Numbered from the stretch's first letter, positions 35,221-44,418 are shown. The stretch is 64,000 bases of DNA from Mucilaginibacter sp. SG564 (GCF_013149275.1 NZ_JABGNA010000001.1:806001-870000), one strand, 5' to 3'. Translations and numbers: made by a program. The notes: generated by a model from the letters alone, not told the origin.

Positions 35221-38175
35221 TTATTTAGGTTGTTGGCCGCTTAACAAGCCATCGAGGGTAACCGATACATAGTACAGACCGCCAATAGTTGGGCCGCCGG
35301 CATACTGAATGTACCGCTTGTTGAAAATATTGCTTGCGCCTAACTTAAAGGTGGCATAGTATACGGGTACGCGGTAGGTAACCTGCGCATCAACAGTGCC
35401 AATAGCGGGTACGGTACCGGTAACCAGCGGGCTTTCCCACAGGAATGACTCCTGCCATTTGTAAACTACGTTGAAGCCAAAGTTTTTAACCACTTCACGA
35501 TTACCAAATGATACGTTGCCCGACCATTCCGGTGTATTAAAGCCCGTTACAAAAATATCAGAGGCCGTTTGAGCTTTTAACTTGTTAAAGCTTACGTTGC
35601 CTGATATGGTATATCTTTTATAAAAATTATAGGTAATACCTGCCGATGAACCGTAGTTGTGATAAATGTTTTTGGCGTTGGTGTACACCCGGTACCTGCT
35701 TTGCCCCTGGCTGGCTGCATTGGTTGAAGTTGCAGAAGTTGGGTCGCGGTTAATGTCAAGCATGGATAATACGGCCGCGTCTGTGCCCACAGTGGTTCCA
35801 TTGGGTACAAACACCTGCACCTGCCCTAAAAAGCCGTCATAACGGTTAGTATAGGCATCTATGTCGATGAATACTTTGTTATCGGCAACAATGCCTTTGT
35901 AACCAATCTCGTACGAGGTGATCTGCTCCGGACGTGCTGGTGGCAAATCGGCTACTTTCAGCAGGTTCCTGTTAGCCAGGGCATTCGCATCTGTGCTACC
36001 TCCCGGTGCTGCGTTTACAGCAGCGTTAAAATTGGTTACCGATGTTTGCGTGTAGCTGTTGCCCAGGTAACCTAATCCATCATTTATAAATGGTAAACTA
36101 CCTACACGTTTCACCCTACCATTGTTTACGTATGACAAAGCTTCAAACAATGATGGAAAACGGTACCCGTTCTGGAAAGTGAACCTGAAGTTATGGTTTT
36201 CATTCACCGTATAAACGGCAGCTAAACGTGGTGTAAATTTAGGATCGAAGTAAGGGTTGTAATCCCAGCGGATAGATCCGAATAATTTCAGCTTCTCGTC
36301 AAAAAAAGTTTTGGTTACCTGGGTAAACGCGCCATATTTTTTGTAGATCACATCTTTACCAAAACTTCCGTTGGCCAAAGGTGTATTACGATCAGCAATA
36401 GGACGGGTAAAGTCAACAAAGTTATTTCCATCAGGTATGATGGAATATACGCGAACATCACCGCCAACCAACAGGTCGATTACCTTGGCATACCGGCTCA
36501 GGTCCCATTGGGCCTCGGCATTATACATGTGGCTTTTTTGTACAAGGGCGGCGCCACCGGTCACTGGTGCATTCGGGATCTGGCTCGATTTAATGTCCCA
36601 GTTGTTGATACCTATGATGGTTTTACGCAGATCATTAAAGGCCTGTGTGCCTGGCTCTACCCTGCCCTTATCGGCGGCGGCCCTGGCAAATTGTTCCGCT
36701 GCGGCCAGGTTAGCCGATGTTAATTTACCACCTGCATATGATTTAAGCGCGTTACCGTATAAAGTGGCCCAGGCCGAGTTGCTGGCGTGGTTCAGGTCGA
36801 GATTATCAGCCAATGGCTTTACGTTGAATGAATTACCTGTATTCTCGATAGACTCATATGCGCGAACCAGGAACTCTTTTCCCTTTAACTCCACTTTATG
36901 GTTCTGTACGGTAGCACCATCGAGCGATATCTTGTTACCACGCTGAAAAACACCATCCATGCGGCCATAACGGTATGTATATGATAAAATGGTATTCGGC
37001 GTTATTTTGTAGGCCAATGTACCATCCAGTTTTAAGTTGGTTACATGCGGATCAACCAGGTCCACCTCATTATAGCCGGTACGGGCCACATTAAGGTTGG
37101 GACGGGCCACACCATCAACAGTAATACCTTTAATTACAACCGTATTACTACCGGCAAGCGCGTCATCGCCATATTTGTTCCAGCCGTCATAAGCAGCGTT
37201 GCTGGTACCTGTCAGTTCGGGATACGCCGGGTTGGCGGTTTTTAAGTTTGTCGGGTTTTGATCTTTCTGGGTGTTTGATTGCCAGTCGGTTCCCTGCAAA
37301 TAGCTAAAGTTTACTTTGAAAGCGAATTTATCATTAAAAGCCTTCGCAAACCTTAAAGCATCTTCGGTTAATGAACTCGCACCCAAAGCATCATTACCCA
37401 CGTGGTTTAAAGCCTGGCGATGGTAGAAGCTCAATCCCTGGTATTTAAAAGGGTCTTTGGTAAACAGGTTCGATAAACCGTTGATGGCATTGGTGCCATA
37501 CAAAGCTGCGGCCGCACCCGGAGTGATTTCGATGCTGGCGATATCCAGCTCGGTTGGGCCAATGGCATTACCCAGCGGTACACCTAAAGTAGCCGATTGC
37601 ATATCAACCCCATCAACCAGTTGCATGAACCTGAAGTTGTTGGGGCTGTTAAAACCGCGGGTATTAGGTACCTTAAGGGTGATACTCGTGGTGGTCATCT
37701 GTACGCCTTTCACGTTCTCCAGCGCGTCATAAAAACTTGGCCCAGGCGATTGTTTCAGCGCGTTGATGCTCAGTTTTTCGATAGCTACCGGCGAGCGTAA
37801 CAGTTTTTCTTCCTTACGGGATGCGGTAACCACCACCTCGTTGATGAGTAATGATTGTGAGGTAAGCTGAATATTTAAAGCGCTATTGGCATTCTTAATG
37901 TAAAACTCCTGTGGTTGAAAACCCACAGCGCTAAAAATCAGTGTGTATGGTAATTTAGCACTTGTAGTTAAGGCGAATTTACCGGTACTGTCTGTAGCCG
38001 TTTTGTTGGTAGTACCTTTTATACTAACGGTGGTGCCTACTAAAGGTTGTCCGTGATCATCTTTTACCTGTCCGCTTAAAATATACGAGCCATTGAGCTG
38101 TGCATAACTGATGGCTGGTGTAAGCAAAAGAAAAAGTACAATAAGTCTTAACGAATTTGTAAAGATTTTTTTCAT
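35221..38175 (-). CDS. TonB-dependent receptor with carboxypeptidase-like regulatory domain
   Basis: A 984-residue outer-membrane receptor. A signal peptide ends near PAISYAQ. A CarboxypepD_reg-like beta-sandwich follows (about residues 28-110), then the plug with VVVTASRKEEKLLRSPVAIEKLS and GVQMTTTSITLKVPNTRGF, then the 22-strand barrel ending KRYIQYAGGPTIGGLYYVSV. No SusD-type lipoprotein accompanies it, so it is not a glycan SusC by context. It is divergent from proB and convergent with the cys operon. Its 5' leader holds a Cys-rich uORF, so a sulfur-containing ligand is a reasonable but unproven guess. Confidence 0.92.
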   Translation of the reverse strand: MKKIFTNSLRLIVLFLLLTPAISYAQLNGSYILSGQVKDDHGQPLVGTTVSIKGTTNKTATDSTGKFALTTSAKLPYTLIFSAVGFQPQEFYIKNANSALNIQLTSQSLLINEVVVTASRKEEKLLRSPVAIEKLSINALKQSPGPSFYDALENVKGVQMTTTSITLKVPNTRGFNSPNNFRFMQLVDGVDMQSATLGVPLGNAIGPTELDIASIEITPGAAAALYGTNAINGLSNLFTKDPFKYQGLSFYHRQALNHVGNDALGASSLTEDALRFAKAFNDKFAFKVNFSYLQGTDWQSNTQKDQNPTNLKTANPAYPELTGTSNAAYDGWNKYGDDALAGSNTVVIKGITVDGVARPNLNVARTGYNEVDLVDPHVTNLKLDGTLAYKITPNTILSYTYRYGRMDGVFQRGNKISLDGATVQNHKVELKGKEFLVRAYESIENTGNSFNVKPLADNLDLNHASNSAWATLYGNALKSYAGGKLTSANLAAAEQFARAAADKGRVEPGTQAFNDLRKTIIGINNWDIKSSQIPNAPVTGGAALVQKSHMYNAEAQWDLSRYAKVIDLLVGGDVRVYSIIPDGNNFVDFTRPIADRNTPLANGSFGKDVIYKKYGAFTQVTKTFFDEKLKLFGSIRWDYNPYFDPKFTPRLAAVYTVNENHNFRFTFQNGYRFPSLFEALSYVNNGRVKRVGSLPFINDGLGYLGNSYTQTSVTNFNAAVNAAPGGSTDANALANRNLLKVADLPPARPEQITSYEIGYKGIVADNKVFIDIDAYTNRYDGFLGQVQVFVPNGTTVGTDAAVLSMLDINRDPTSATSTNAASQGQSRYRVYTNAKNIYHNYGSSAGITYNFYKRYTISGNVSFNKLKAQTASDIFVTGFNTPEWSGNVSFGNREVVKNFGFNVVYKWQESFLWESPLVTGTVPAIGTVDAQVTYRVPVYYATFKLGASNIFNKRYIQYAGGPTIGGLYYVSVTLDGLLSGQQPK

Positions 38176-38221
38176 GTAGTAAGGTTGGGTGGTGGTGGAA
38201 ACTAAAATTTGGGTTGATTAA

Positions 38222-38253
38222 ATGTTTTTGATAGATGTAGAGATCAAAAGCAT
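38222..38253 (-). promoter_or_regulatory. Leader hairpin of the TonB receptor mRNA
   Basis: ATGCTTTTGAT (38253-38243) pairs with ATCAAAAACAT (38232-38222) at 10 of 11 positions. The stem begins at the last base of the uORF stop codon. No T run follows, so it is not a plain terminator. Confidence 0.45.
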
Positions 38254-38321
38254 CAACAACAGGCAGTAGAGCACTGCATATTTACAAAGGGCATTAACGT
38301 AATTTTATAATAATGATACAT
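38253..38321 (-). CDS. Candidate Cys-codon leader peptide of the TonB receptor
   Basis: A 22-codon ORF lies in the receptor's 5' leader, starting 20 bases after the -7 box and ending in MQCSTACC and a TGA. Three of its last six codons are Cys (38273-38271, 38261-38259, 38258-38256), two of them directly before the stop. A hairpin follows at once. The same idea, a short Cys-rich uORF, occurs before the sulfite reductase operon 7.8 kb away. Regulatory uORF is inference; the peptide resembles no family known to me. Confidence 0.55.
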   Translation of the reverse strand: MYHYYKITLMPFVNMQCSTACC

Positions 38322-38323
38322 TG

Positions 38324-38331
38324 TCTATAGA
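38324..38331. promoter_or_regulatory. TCTATAGA palindrome at the TonB receptor transcription start
   Basis: A perfect 8-base palindrome sharing CTATAG with the motif of the Rrf2 and sulfite reductase promoters, between -7 box and uORF. Weak on its own. Confidence 0.3.
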
Positions 38332-38340
38332 ATTAGTCGA

Positions 38341-38370
38341 CAAAAATAGAAAAAAAATAGGTTTAACAAA
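38341..38370 (-). promoter_or_regulatory. Promoter of the TonB receptor (TTTG and TATTTTTG)
   Basis: Minus-strand -7 box TATTTTTG (38348-38341) with a TTTG at 38370-38367, 18 bases apart, the usual -33/-7 layout. The start of transcription should be near 38334, giving a leader of about 160 bases. Confidence 0.6.
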
Positions 38371-38860
38371 TTTTTTTTCTATTTTAATTTTGAGTCTGCT
38401 TTATCAAGCCAGTGATCAAATACTTTTTAAACCTTTTAAAACGCCTCAAAAATTTGTTAAAAAGTGTTAAAATGGCGTTAAAATTTAGTTAAACTGGCCT
38501 AAAAGCATCCCATTTTGCCCCGCTTTTGATTAAAAAATGTTAAAATTTAAAGTTTAAAAAGTTTCGGCGTAACTAGATAATTTAGACAGCGTCCTTTCCG
38601 GAGGGGCCTTCCTCCCTCCTCCTTTCAACTACATTTCGGCAGATATACTTGGTAATTAATTACACAATAATTAATAGTTTATATGCATATAAAGGCATAA
38701 TCAACAATAATTTATTAAAAATTATTAATTTTTGCCCATAAACTAATGTAAATAATAAATACAAGAGCCATAATGGCTGTATTTTATAGTAAAATGATAA
38801 TTTTTTGTTCAAAATGGTTAATTTATACCTTAAAGCGAATTAATATCAATCAAAAAATGC
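38371..38860. other. Noncoding region between TonB receptor and proB
   Basis: No gene is seen in this AT-rich stretch. It has a phased set of GTTAA words (38456, 38466, 38477, 38488) 10-11 bases apart, and one G/C-rich patch CCGGAGGGGCCTTCCTCCC near 38599-38617 that can fold on itself. The rest is A/T-rich. Confidence 0.5.
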
Positions 38861-38868
38861 TATTTTTG
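38861..38868 (+). promoter_or_regulatory. -7 box TATTTTTG of proBA
   Basis: Exact TAnnTTTG match 23 bases before the proB ATG. Confidence 0.65.
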
Positions 38869-38891
38869 GATCAAAATACGATCAGCAGGAA

Positions 38892-39971
38892 ATGGCCTTC
38901 AACTATCAGCGCATCATTATCAAAATAGGCTCTAACGTTTTTACCCAGGAAAATGGCTTACCCAACCTGCAACGTATAGAACACCTGGTTGAACAGATAG
39001 CGGCGATCAAAAAACAAGGCAAGGAAGTAATCCTGGTATCCTCAGGAGCAGTGGCTTCTGGTCGCAGTTTGATCACTATTTCCGAAAAATATGATGCCAT
39101 TGCCGCAAGGCAGTTATTGGCTTCCATTGGTCAGGTAAAGCTGATCAATACCTACTCCAGTCTTTTCGAACGCTTTGATATCCTTTGCTCGCAAGTGCTG
39201 GTCACCAAGGAAGATTTCAGGGACAGGATGCATTACCTGAACATGAAAAACTGCCTGGAATTGTTGCTACAGCACCAGGTAATACCTGTGGTGAATGAAA
39301 ATGATGTGGTATCAGTAACAGAATTGATGTTTACGGATAATGATGAGCTTGCCGGTCTTATAGCCTCTATGCTAAATGCTGAGGCCCTTATCGTGCTAAC
39401 CAATGTTGATGGTATATATAATGGCAATCCAAGCGCGCCGGGATCTTCTGTAATTGAAGAAGTTAATGGTTCTGTGGTTGATTTCTCTGAGTTTGTTTCT
39501 TCGGGCCGTTCGCAATTTGGCCGTGGAGGTATGATCACCAAATCAACCATGTCGCAAAAAACGGCACAGCTGGGCATAGCCGTGCATATCGCTAATGGCA
39601 CACGTGAAAATATTTTGACCGATGTTCTGGAAAATAAAGTGATACATACCCGCTTTATCCCTACTAAAAAAGCATCAGGCAAAAAGAAATGGATAGCGCA
39701 TTCCGAAAAATCGGCAACCGGCATCGTTCAGGTTAATGATGGCGCAAGGCTTGCGTTAACATCTAACAAAGCCACAAGTTTATTACCGATAGGCATAGTA
39801 CAGGTAGTAAGCGATTTTAAAAAAGGCGATATTATTAAACTGGTTGACGAAAAAAACAAGCAAGTAGGCTTAGGTATAGCCGAATATGGTGCTGATAGAG
39901 CTCGGGAGCGCGTTGGACAGAAAAACCAAAAGCCCCTGGTGCATTACGATTATCTTTATTTACAAGGTTAA
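38892..39971 (+). CDS. proB: Glutamate 5-kinase
   Basis: First enzyme of proline synthesis; phosphorylates glutamate. The 359-residue chain has an amino-acid-kinase domain ([58 protein letters not shown]) and a C-terminal PUA domain from about residue 265. This long PUA-bearing form is normal for bacteria. proA follows after a 5-base gap, forming the proBA operon. Confidence 0.96.
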   Translation: MAFNYQRIIIKIGSNVFTQENGLPNLQRIEHLVEQIAAIKKQGKEVILVSSGAVASGRSLITISEKYDAIAARQLLASIGQVKLINTYSSLFERFDILCSQVLVTKEDFRDRMHYLNMKNCLELLLQHQVIPVVNENDVVSVTELMFTDNDELAGLIASMLNAEALIVLTNVDGIYNGNPSAPGSSVIEEVNGSVVDFSEFVSSGRSQFGRGGMITKSTMSQKTAQLGIAVHIANGTRENILTDVLENKVIHTRFIPTKKASGKKKWIAHSEKSATGIVQVNDGARLALTSNKATSLLPIGIVQVVSDFKKGDIIKLVDEKNKQVGLGIAEYGADRARERVGQKNQKPLVHYDYLYLQG

Positions 39972-39976
39972 CAGCG

Positions 39977-41224
39977 ATGGGATACGATAATTATTTTCAA
40001 AAAGCCCTTGTAGCGGGTAGAAAGCCTACCCTTGCTCCTGCATTGATTAATCAGGTATTGCAGGATGTGGCATCCGAAGCAATTGCCCAAACCGATTACC
40101 TGCTGACCGAGAACCAGAAAGACCTTGACCGGATGGATAGCACCGATCCTAAATACGACCGGTTGAAACTTACCGCCGCTCGCATTGAAGCCATAGCGGG
40201 TGATATGGTGAATGTGGCCCTTTTAGATAGCCCTCTGGGTAAACAGCTTTCGCAAACCAATATGCCCAACGGTTTATCCATAACAAAGGTTAGGGTTCCG
40301 CTGGGTGTTGTAGGTGTTATTTACGAAGCCCGACCCAACGTTACATTTGATGTATTTGCCCTTTGCTTTAAAACAGGCAATGTCAGTATTTTAAAAGGCG
40401 GTAGTGATGCCGATTTCTCAAACCGGGCCATTATCTCGGTTATACATAAAATACTGCGTAAACATCAGCTGGACACCGATATAGTTACCTTATTACCTGC
40501 TGATCGTGAAGTTACTGCAGCCTTGCTAAATGCCGTTGGCTTTGTGGATGTATTGATACCGCGAGGCAGCCAGTCATTGATTAATTTTGTGAGGGATAAC
40601 AGTAAAGTACCCGTAATTGAAACCGGGGCAGGTATTGTTCACACCTATTTTGATGAATCGGGCGACCTGGAAAAAGGTGCTCAAATTATAGCCAATGCCA
40701 AAACACGCCGGGTAAGCGTTTGTAACGCGCTTGATTGTTTAATTATCCACTCATCACGCGTTACTGATCTGCCGGGACTTACCTACATATTAAAGGAAAA
40801 GCAGGTAGAATTATTTGCCGATGAAACTGCCTACGAGGCATTAAAGGGTAATTATCCGGATAACCTGCTGAATAGAGCCGCTCCGGAACATTTCGGCACT
40901 GAATTTTTGTCTATGAAAATGGCCATAAAAACAGTAGATAGCTTTAAACAGGCGCTTGAGCATATCGCCATAAATGGTTCAAAGCATAGTGAGGCTATTA
41001 TTACCGAAGATGCCGAACATATAGCTACATTCTTAAATGATGTAGATGCAGCCGCGGTATATGTCAATGTTTCAACCGCATTTACTGATGGAGCCCAATT
41101 TGGTCTGGGCGCTGAAATAGGCATCAGTACACAAAAACTACACGCCCGCGGCCCTATGGGGCTTGAAGAACTGACCAGTTATAAATGGTTGGTTAAAGGC
41201 GATGGTCAAACCCGAAATCCATAA
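39977..41224 (+). CDS. proA: Gamma-glutamyl phosphate reductase
   Basis: A 415-residue aldehyde-dehydrogenase-fold enzyme making glutamate semialdehyde. It shows [43 protein letters not shown], the catalytic Cys segment [13 protein letters not shown] and the C-terminal [17 protein letters not shown]. It acts right after ProB and is translationally close to it. A strong terminator follows. Confidence 0.97.
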   Translation: MGYDNYFQKALVAGRKPTLAPALINQVLQDVASEAIAQTDYLLTENQKDLDRMDSTDPKYDRLKLTAARIEAIAGDMVNVALLDSPLGKQLSQTNMPNGLSITKVRVPLGVVGVIYEARPNVTFDVFALCFKTGNVSILKGGSDADFSNRAIISVIHKILRKHQLDTDIVTLLPADREVTAALLNAVGFVDVLIPRGSQSLINFVRDNSKVPVIETGAGIVHTYFDESGDLEKGAQIIANAKTRRVSVCNALDCLIIHSSRVTDLPGLTYILKEKQVELFADETAYEALKGNYPDNLLNRAAPEHFGTEFLSMKMAIKTVDSFKQALEHIAINGSKHSEAIITEDAEHIATFLNDVDAAAVYVNVSTAFTDGAQFGLGAEIGISTQKLHARGPMGLEELTSYKWLVKGDGQTRNP

Positions 41225-41260
41225 TTATAAACCTAATACCTATACTTTGTTGCAAAAAAA

Positions 41261-41290
41261 AGGCGCTTGAAAAAGCGCCTTAAATTTTTC
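41261..41290 (+). terminator. Intrinsic terminator of proBA
   Basis: AGGCGCTT (41261-41268) and AAGCGCCT (41273-41280) form a GC-rich stem followed by a T-rich run. Confidence 0.85.
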
Positions 41291-41311
41291 CTCACTGTTC
41301 GGTCTGTGTAG

Positions 41312-41404
41312 TTATTTAATCAGGTAATTTGCTATAGCAACAAAACAAATAATCACTAAAATCACTCCTTGCAGTTTTTGCTCTAATGTTAACTGGCTTA
41401 TCAT
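41312..41404 (-). CDS. Tiny single-helix membrane peptide (30 aa)
   Basis: A 30-codon ORF reads MISQLTLEQKLQGVILVIIC then FVAIANYLIK: a short polar head, one hydrophobic segment of about 15 residues and a Lys end. A matching promoter lies upstream on the same strand: -7 box TAAATTTG (41433-41426) with a CTTG 19 bases further up. It starts downstream of that promoter with a leader of about 15 bases. I recognise no family. The combination of promoter, start and membrane segment supports a real small protein. Confidence 0.55.
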   Translation of the reverse strand: MISQLTLEQKLQGVILVIICFVAIANYLIK

Positions 41405-41425
41405 TTTAAATTAATTAGGGTATAG

Positions 41426-41456
41426 CAAATTTAAAATGTAAACCGGATGTCACAAG
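41426..41456 (-). promoter_or_regulatory. Promoter of the 30-aa membrane peptide
   Basis: Minus-strand -7 box TAAATTTG at 41433-41426 and CTTG at 41456-41453, separated by 19 bases. Confidence 0.5.
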
Positions 41457-41830
41457 AGCGTAATACACTTTTGCATTTTTTTTAACAAAAAACTTACATG
41501 CTTTTTACAATGGTCACCAGTACATTTATTCGTTAAAATAATCGCAAAAAAAAGCTTGCACTATTAAAATTTGTGTAGAGACTACACACTATTAAAGTGT
41601 TAAATTTTATGCTCTATGATTAAGTAAAAAGCATTTTTTAGATAATTTTTATAATCGGGCATTTTTTTTAATCTTAAATATACAAACATAGTATATCCTG
41701 ATTTTAGCTGTTATTATCTTCTGGGAAGCAATTTTCTTTCTAAAGAAACTGTATAATCATCATGAATTATAACTTAATGTAAATTTTATAATAAATTGAT
41801 TATCAGTAATTATTAATTAATAGTTAATCT
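41457..41830. other. AT-rich noncoding flank left of the insertion
   Basis: No gene is seen. It includes AATTGATTATCAGTAAT (41794-41810), a 17-base word found again at 60057-60073 inside another palindromic spacer. Confidence 0.45.
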
Positions 41831-41834
41831 ATTG

Positions 41835-41848
41835 AACCCGTTGGCGGA
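41835..41848 (+). repeat. Left 14-bp terminal inverted repeat
   Basis: AACCCGTTGGCGGA; matches the right end at 50002-50015 in inverted orientation without mismatch. Confidence 0.75.
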
Positions 41849-42004
41849 GATATTTTCCTTTAAATTAATGGTCTTTTAAAATCATCGTTTCCGACCATTT
41901 TAGCCACATATTTTAGCTCAAGCGCAAGCCGATTTCTTAGTGAATTTAAGAGATACAAAGAAAACTTTACAAGTTAAAAAACAGGTTGCCGCCAGATGGG
42001 AAAA
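41849..42004. other. Noncoding left end of the insertion
   Basis: About 150 bases between the terminal repeat and the IS982 transposase stop; no ORF of note and no clear second copy of the terminal repeat. Confidence 0.4.
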
Positions 42005-42925
42005 TCACATTAAGGCATATTGCACCCGCCCTATTGGTTTGCCGCCACTCTTATTGATGTATTGGAGTAATGTTATGGTACACAACTTTGAGTAAAGCCG
42101 AGACACGTATCCCCTTATTGTCTTTGCAAAATTACGCTGGGTATTGAATTGACCATTTAATTGAGAAAAAAGGGTCTCTATCTTTTTCCTCACTTTACCA
42201 TAGACAAATGGTTTTTGGTTCTTTTGATTTTTCTTTGGTGGTGTTTCCAGATGAACGTTGTAATCATTTAGCAATTCTTGTTTTCGCCCTTTGCTTATAT
42301 AGCCTTTATCACCCACTATTCTACAACCCCTAAAGTCCTTGCCTATTTCGTCCAAATAATGAACATCATGTATTGTCGGGTCGGCAATTTTAAAAGCTTT
42401 TATAATCCCTTCTCCAGTGCACACAACATTTAGCTTTAAACCATAATACCATTCGTCTTGAGCTGCACACCACGCTACTTTGGGTATTAAAGTAGTATCG
42501 TCTTTGCAAATTGTACTGCGGTGCTTCCTCGCTATTTTACATATTCTTAATGGCATAGAGTCAACCACGTAGATGTCTTGAGTTTTACGTGTTTTATTCA
42601 TCTTGTCACTTATTATGTTTCTGAGCTGATTAATCTCATTTGCTAATCTTTTACGCCTATCATTGTATTGCCTTCTACTTAGCAGGTTAGGAAAGCAATC
42701 TTTGTAATCAGAATTTAAAGATGCAAACAAGTAGTTCTCGCTATTCAATCCTAAAAAGTCGGCAGCTAAACTAAGAGCTATGGCATCAGTATCTGTGAAT
42801 CTATGTCTTGGGCCGGGGCGGACTTTCTTTTTGAGCAAAGAAGATTCCTCCCTTAAAATTTCATTTAGGGTGCCGTTTATTTTATCAAATGTATTCTTTA
42901 TATGGTGCACTGAAAATTTTGCCAA
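42005..42925 (-). CDS. IS982-family transposase
   Basis: A 306-residue DDE transposase, apparently intact. Candidate catalytic residues lie in YVVDSMPLRICK (Asp), IVGDKGYISKGRKQEL (Asp) and RKKIETLFSQLNGQF (Glu), the IS982 arrangement. The frame starts at a TTG; an AGGAAAG ten bases upstream could be its ribosome site. Terminal repeats typical of a lone 1-kb IS982 were not found close by; the nearest strong inverted repeats are the outer ends of the 8.2-kb insertion. Confidence 0.88.
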   Translation of the reverse strand: MAKFSVHHIKNTFDKINGTLNEILREESSLLKKKVRPGPRHRFTDTDAIALSLAADFLGLNSENYLFASLNSDYKDCFPNLLSRRQYNDRRKRLANEINQLRNIISDKMNKTRKTQDIYVVDSMPLRICKIARKHRSTICKDDTTLIPKVAWCAAQDEWYYGLKLNVVCTGEGIIKAFKIADPTIHDVHYLDEIGKDFRGCRIVGDKGYISKGRKQELLNDYNVHLETPPKKNQKNQKPFVYGKVRKKIETLFSQLNGQFNTQRNFAKTIRGYVSRLYSKLCTITLLQYINKSGGKPIGRVQYALM

Positions 42926-43378
42926 TAGCCAAAACTTTCCTTACTTTGCACGTGAGGAAAATATGGTTAACGCTTTGTTTTTCTTCTAAAAGCCCCCTCG
43001 GTCGCCAAACTTGATGGGGCTTTTAGTTTTGTTAATAAATCTATTCTTCTGGCAATCTCATTTAATTGCCAACTCTCCTGTTATATTCCGTTTTACATAG
43101 TTTCTCCCTATCTATATTATTATAAATGCCGTTTCAACCGAAAAGATGTATTATTGTTTTATAAAACAGAATAATATTTTATTTATTGACAAAAAATCTA
43201 TAAATAAAAATACTAATTAGAAAATTTCAGAATATTATTTCTAATTGGAAGTTTTTAAGAGGAAAGTATAGTCGAGATATATAATAAACTTTATCGCTCA
43301 AACTGGATAAAATATTGAGATTTTCTTTATAGCATTTACTTCAAAAAGATTTTGGATGATATTTGTAAATAAAGCCGT
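42926..43378. other. AT-rich spacer right of the IS982 gene
   Basis: No gene is seen. It holds a terminator-like hairpin (42986-43026) and two AT-rich palindromes: TATTATTGTTTTATAAAACA near 43149 and AATTAGAAA / TTTCTAATT (43215-43223 and 43238-43246). Confidence 0.5.
42986..43026. terminator. Bidirectional hairpin upstream of the IS982 transposase
   Basis: CTAAAAGCCCC (42986-42996) and GGGGCTTTTAG (43016-43026) pair perfectly. On the minus strand it lies upstream of the transposase and may shield it from outside transcription. Confidence 0.7.
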
Positions 43379-43675
43379 ATGAAAACAAGAGAAATATATG
43401 AAGGTATTATAATTGACGAGAAACAATTCAAGAAGCAAAAAAGAATTTACAAAACACTAATAAATGATTTACAAAAAGCTATAAATAAATATACCTCTAA
43501 TAGCATGGATGGATATGGTGCATCACTCTTGAGTAAGCAAGATTTAATAGAATGGAATAAACTTGGAAATCCAAGTACAAATGATTTTTATTGGCAAAAA
43601 ATACCCAGTTTTTGGGGTATGGGAATAGCTCTTACTTATTATTTAGCACCTATTCCGGTCGAAGATTTGCTCTAA
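43379..43675 (+). CDS. Hypothetical protein, 98 aa (insertion cargo)
   Basis: A short Lys-rich protein opening MKTREIYEGIIIDEKQFKKQ. The first 60 residues look helical and the end is aromatic (NDFYWQKIPSFWGMGIALTYY). I recognise no family. Its 3' end overlaps the oppositely oriented gene at 43650-44189 by 26 bases. The low GC matches the rest of the insertion. It could be a fragment. Confidence 0.5.
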   Translation: MKTREIYEGIIIDEKQFKKQKRIYKTLINDLQKAINKYTSNSMDGYGASLLSKQDLIEWNKLGNPSTNDFYWQKIPSFWGMGIALTYYLAPIPVEDLL

Positions 43676-44189
43676 TCTTTCCATTATCTTTGTTAATTAA
43701 TTTGATTTCATACAAATCAATGTTGTCTATGAATAACGGAACATTATCCAATTCACTTTCTAAATAAAACCCGTCATCTTTTTTGATGATTCTATATTTT
43801 GAAGAAGGATTACCATCTATGTTCAATGTATCATTTGTAAACCTGTAAGAATGATTACTGTTCGTTTCAATAAAAGATTTTCCAAAGAAAGTAGCTTTCA
43901 TTTCTTCGAGGGGAGATACTAATCCAATCGAAGCTATAATTCTCTGAAGTTTCAAAGTTCTACATTCGGTTGAATTGGATACATTTCTTTCAAATCCTAA
44001 TTTAGAAATGTAATCGGTCATTTCTTCTAAATCTTCAAAATAAATTAATACATCATCGTTAGTGCCACCTCTGAATCCACTTACAGGTTTAGGTATTTCA
44101 TAAGAATCAAAATCGGTTGTAGCTACGGAATAACATTCAAGTTGATCACCAGATGCTCTTGATGGAACGCTAACTTCAATTAAGGACAT
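43650..44189 (-). CDS. Hypothetical protein, 179 aa, downstream of XRE regulator
   Basis: A soluble 179-residue protein with acidic stretches (YFEDLEEMTDYISKLGFERN) and beta-rich C-terminus. It starts 13 bases after the XRE gene on the same strand, so the two form an operon. The pairing recalls regulator-plus-partner modules in mobile islands, but the protein is longer than usual toxins and shows no nuclease or kinase motif. Function unknown. Confidence 0.65.
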   Translation of the reverse strand: MSLIEVSVPSRASGDQLECYSVATTDFDSYEIPKPVSGFRGGTNDDVLIYFEDLEEMTDYISKLGFERNVSNSTECRTLKLQRIIASIGLVSPLEEMKATFFGKSFIETNSNHSYRFTNDTLNIDGNPSSKYRIIKKDDGFYLESELDNVPLFIDNIDLYEIKLINKDNGKIRANLRPE

Positions 44190-44202
44190 AAACTTATATT
44201 AT

Positions 44203-44418
44203 TTAAGGTTTGGTTAATTGTTCTAAAGATACATTTAATCCTTCAGCTATCTCGTAGAGATAGTAATACGATGGATTTATATTACCTGCTTCCAGCCTCT
44301 GAACTGACTGCTGATCTTTACCAATGGAATGGGCAAGTTGCACCTGTGTAATACCCTTTTCCTTTCGGATTTCCCGGATTCTTTCGCCAAGCTTTTTGAG
44401 TAATACTTCCTTTTCCAT
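44203..44418 (-). CDS. XRE-family (Cro/C1) transcriptional regulator
   Basis: A 71-residue single-domain repressor: LGERIREIRKEKGITQVQLA, SIGKDQQSVQRLEAGNINPS as recognition helix, YLYEIAEGLNVSLEQL at the end. A perfect palindrome with 8-bp arms lies 36 bases upstream in the divergent gap, its likely operator. It probably controls itself, the 179-aa partner and perhaps the divergent secreted protein. Confidence 0.9.
   Translation of the reverse strand: MEKEVLLKKLGERIREIRKEKGITQVQLAHSIGKDQQSVQRLEAGNINPSYYYLYEIAEGLNVSLEQLTKP

Noticed and set aside
36371..36946. 191-codon ORF opposite the TonB receptor
   Set aside because: Shadow of the receptor gene: no start signals, low-complexity antisense composition, and the receptor frame is unmistakable.
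38590..38635. G/C-rich patch upstream of the TonB receptor as a riboswitch
   Set aside because: It lies upstream of the receptor promoter, not in the message, and shows no conserved core of TPP, cobalamin or SAM riboswitches.
42926..43050. Right-hand terminal repeat of a lone 1-kb IS982 element
   Set aside because: Only a short CAAAG-NAA similarity to the left side near 41959 was found; too weak to define element ends.
43650..44418. XRE plus downstream gene as a classical toxin-antitoxin pair
   Set aside because: The partner is 179 residues with no toxin motif, and gene order alone is not enough; kept only as an unclassified module.
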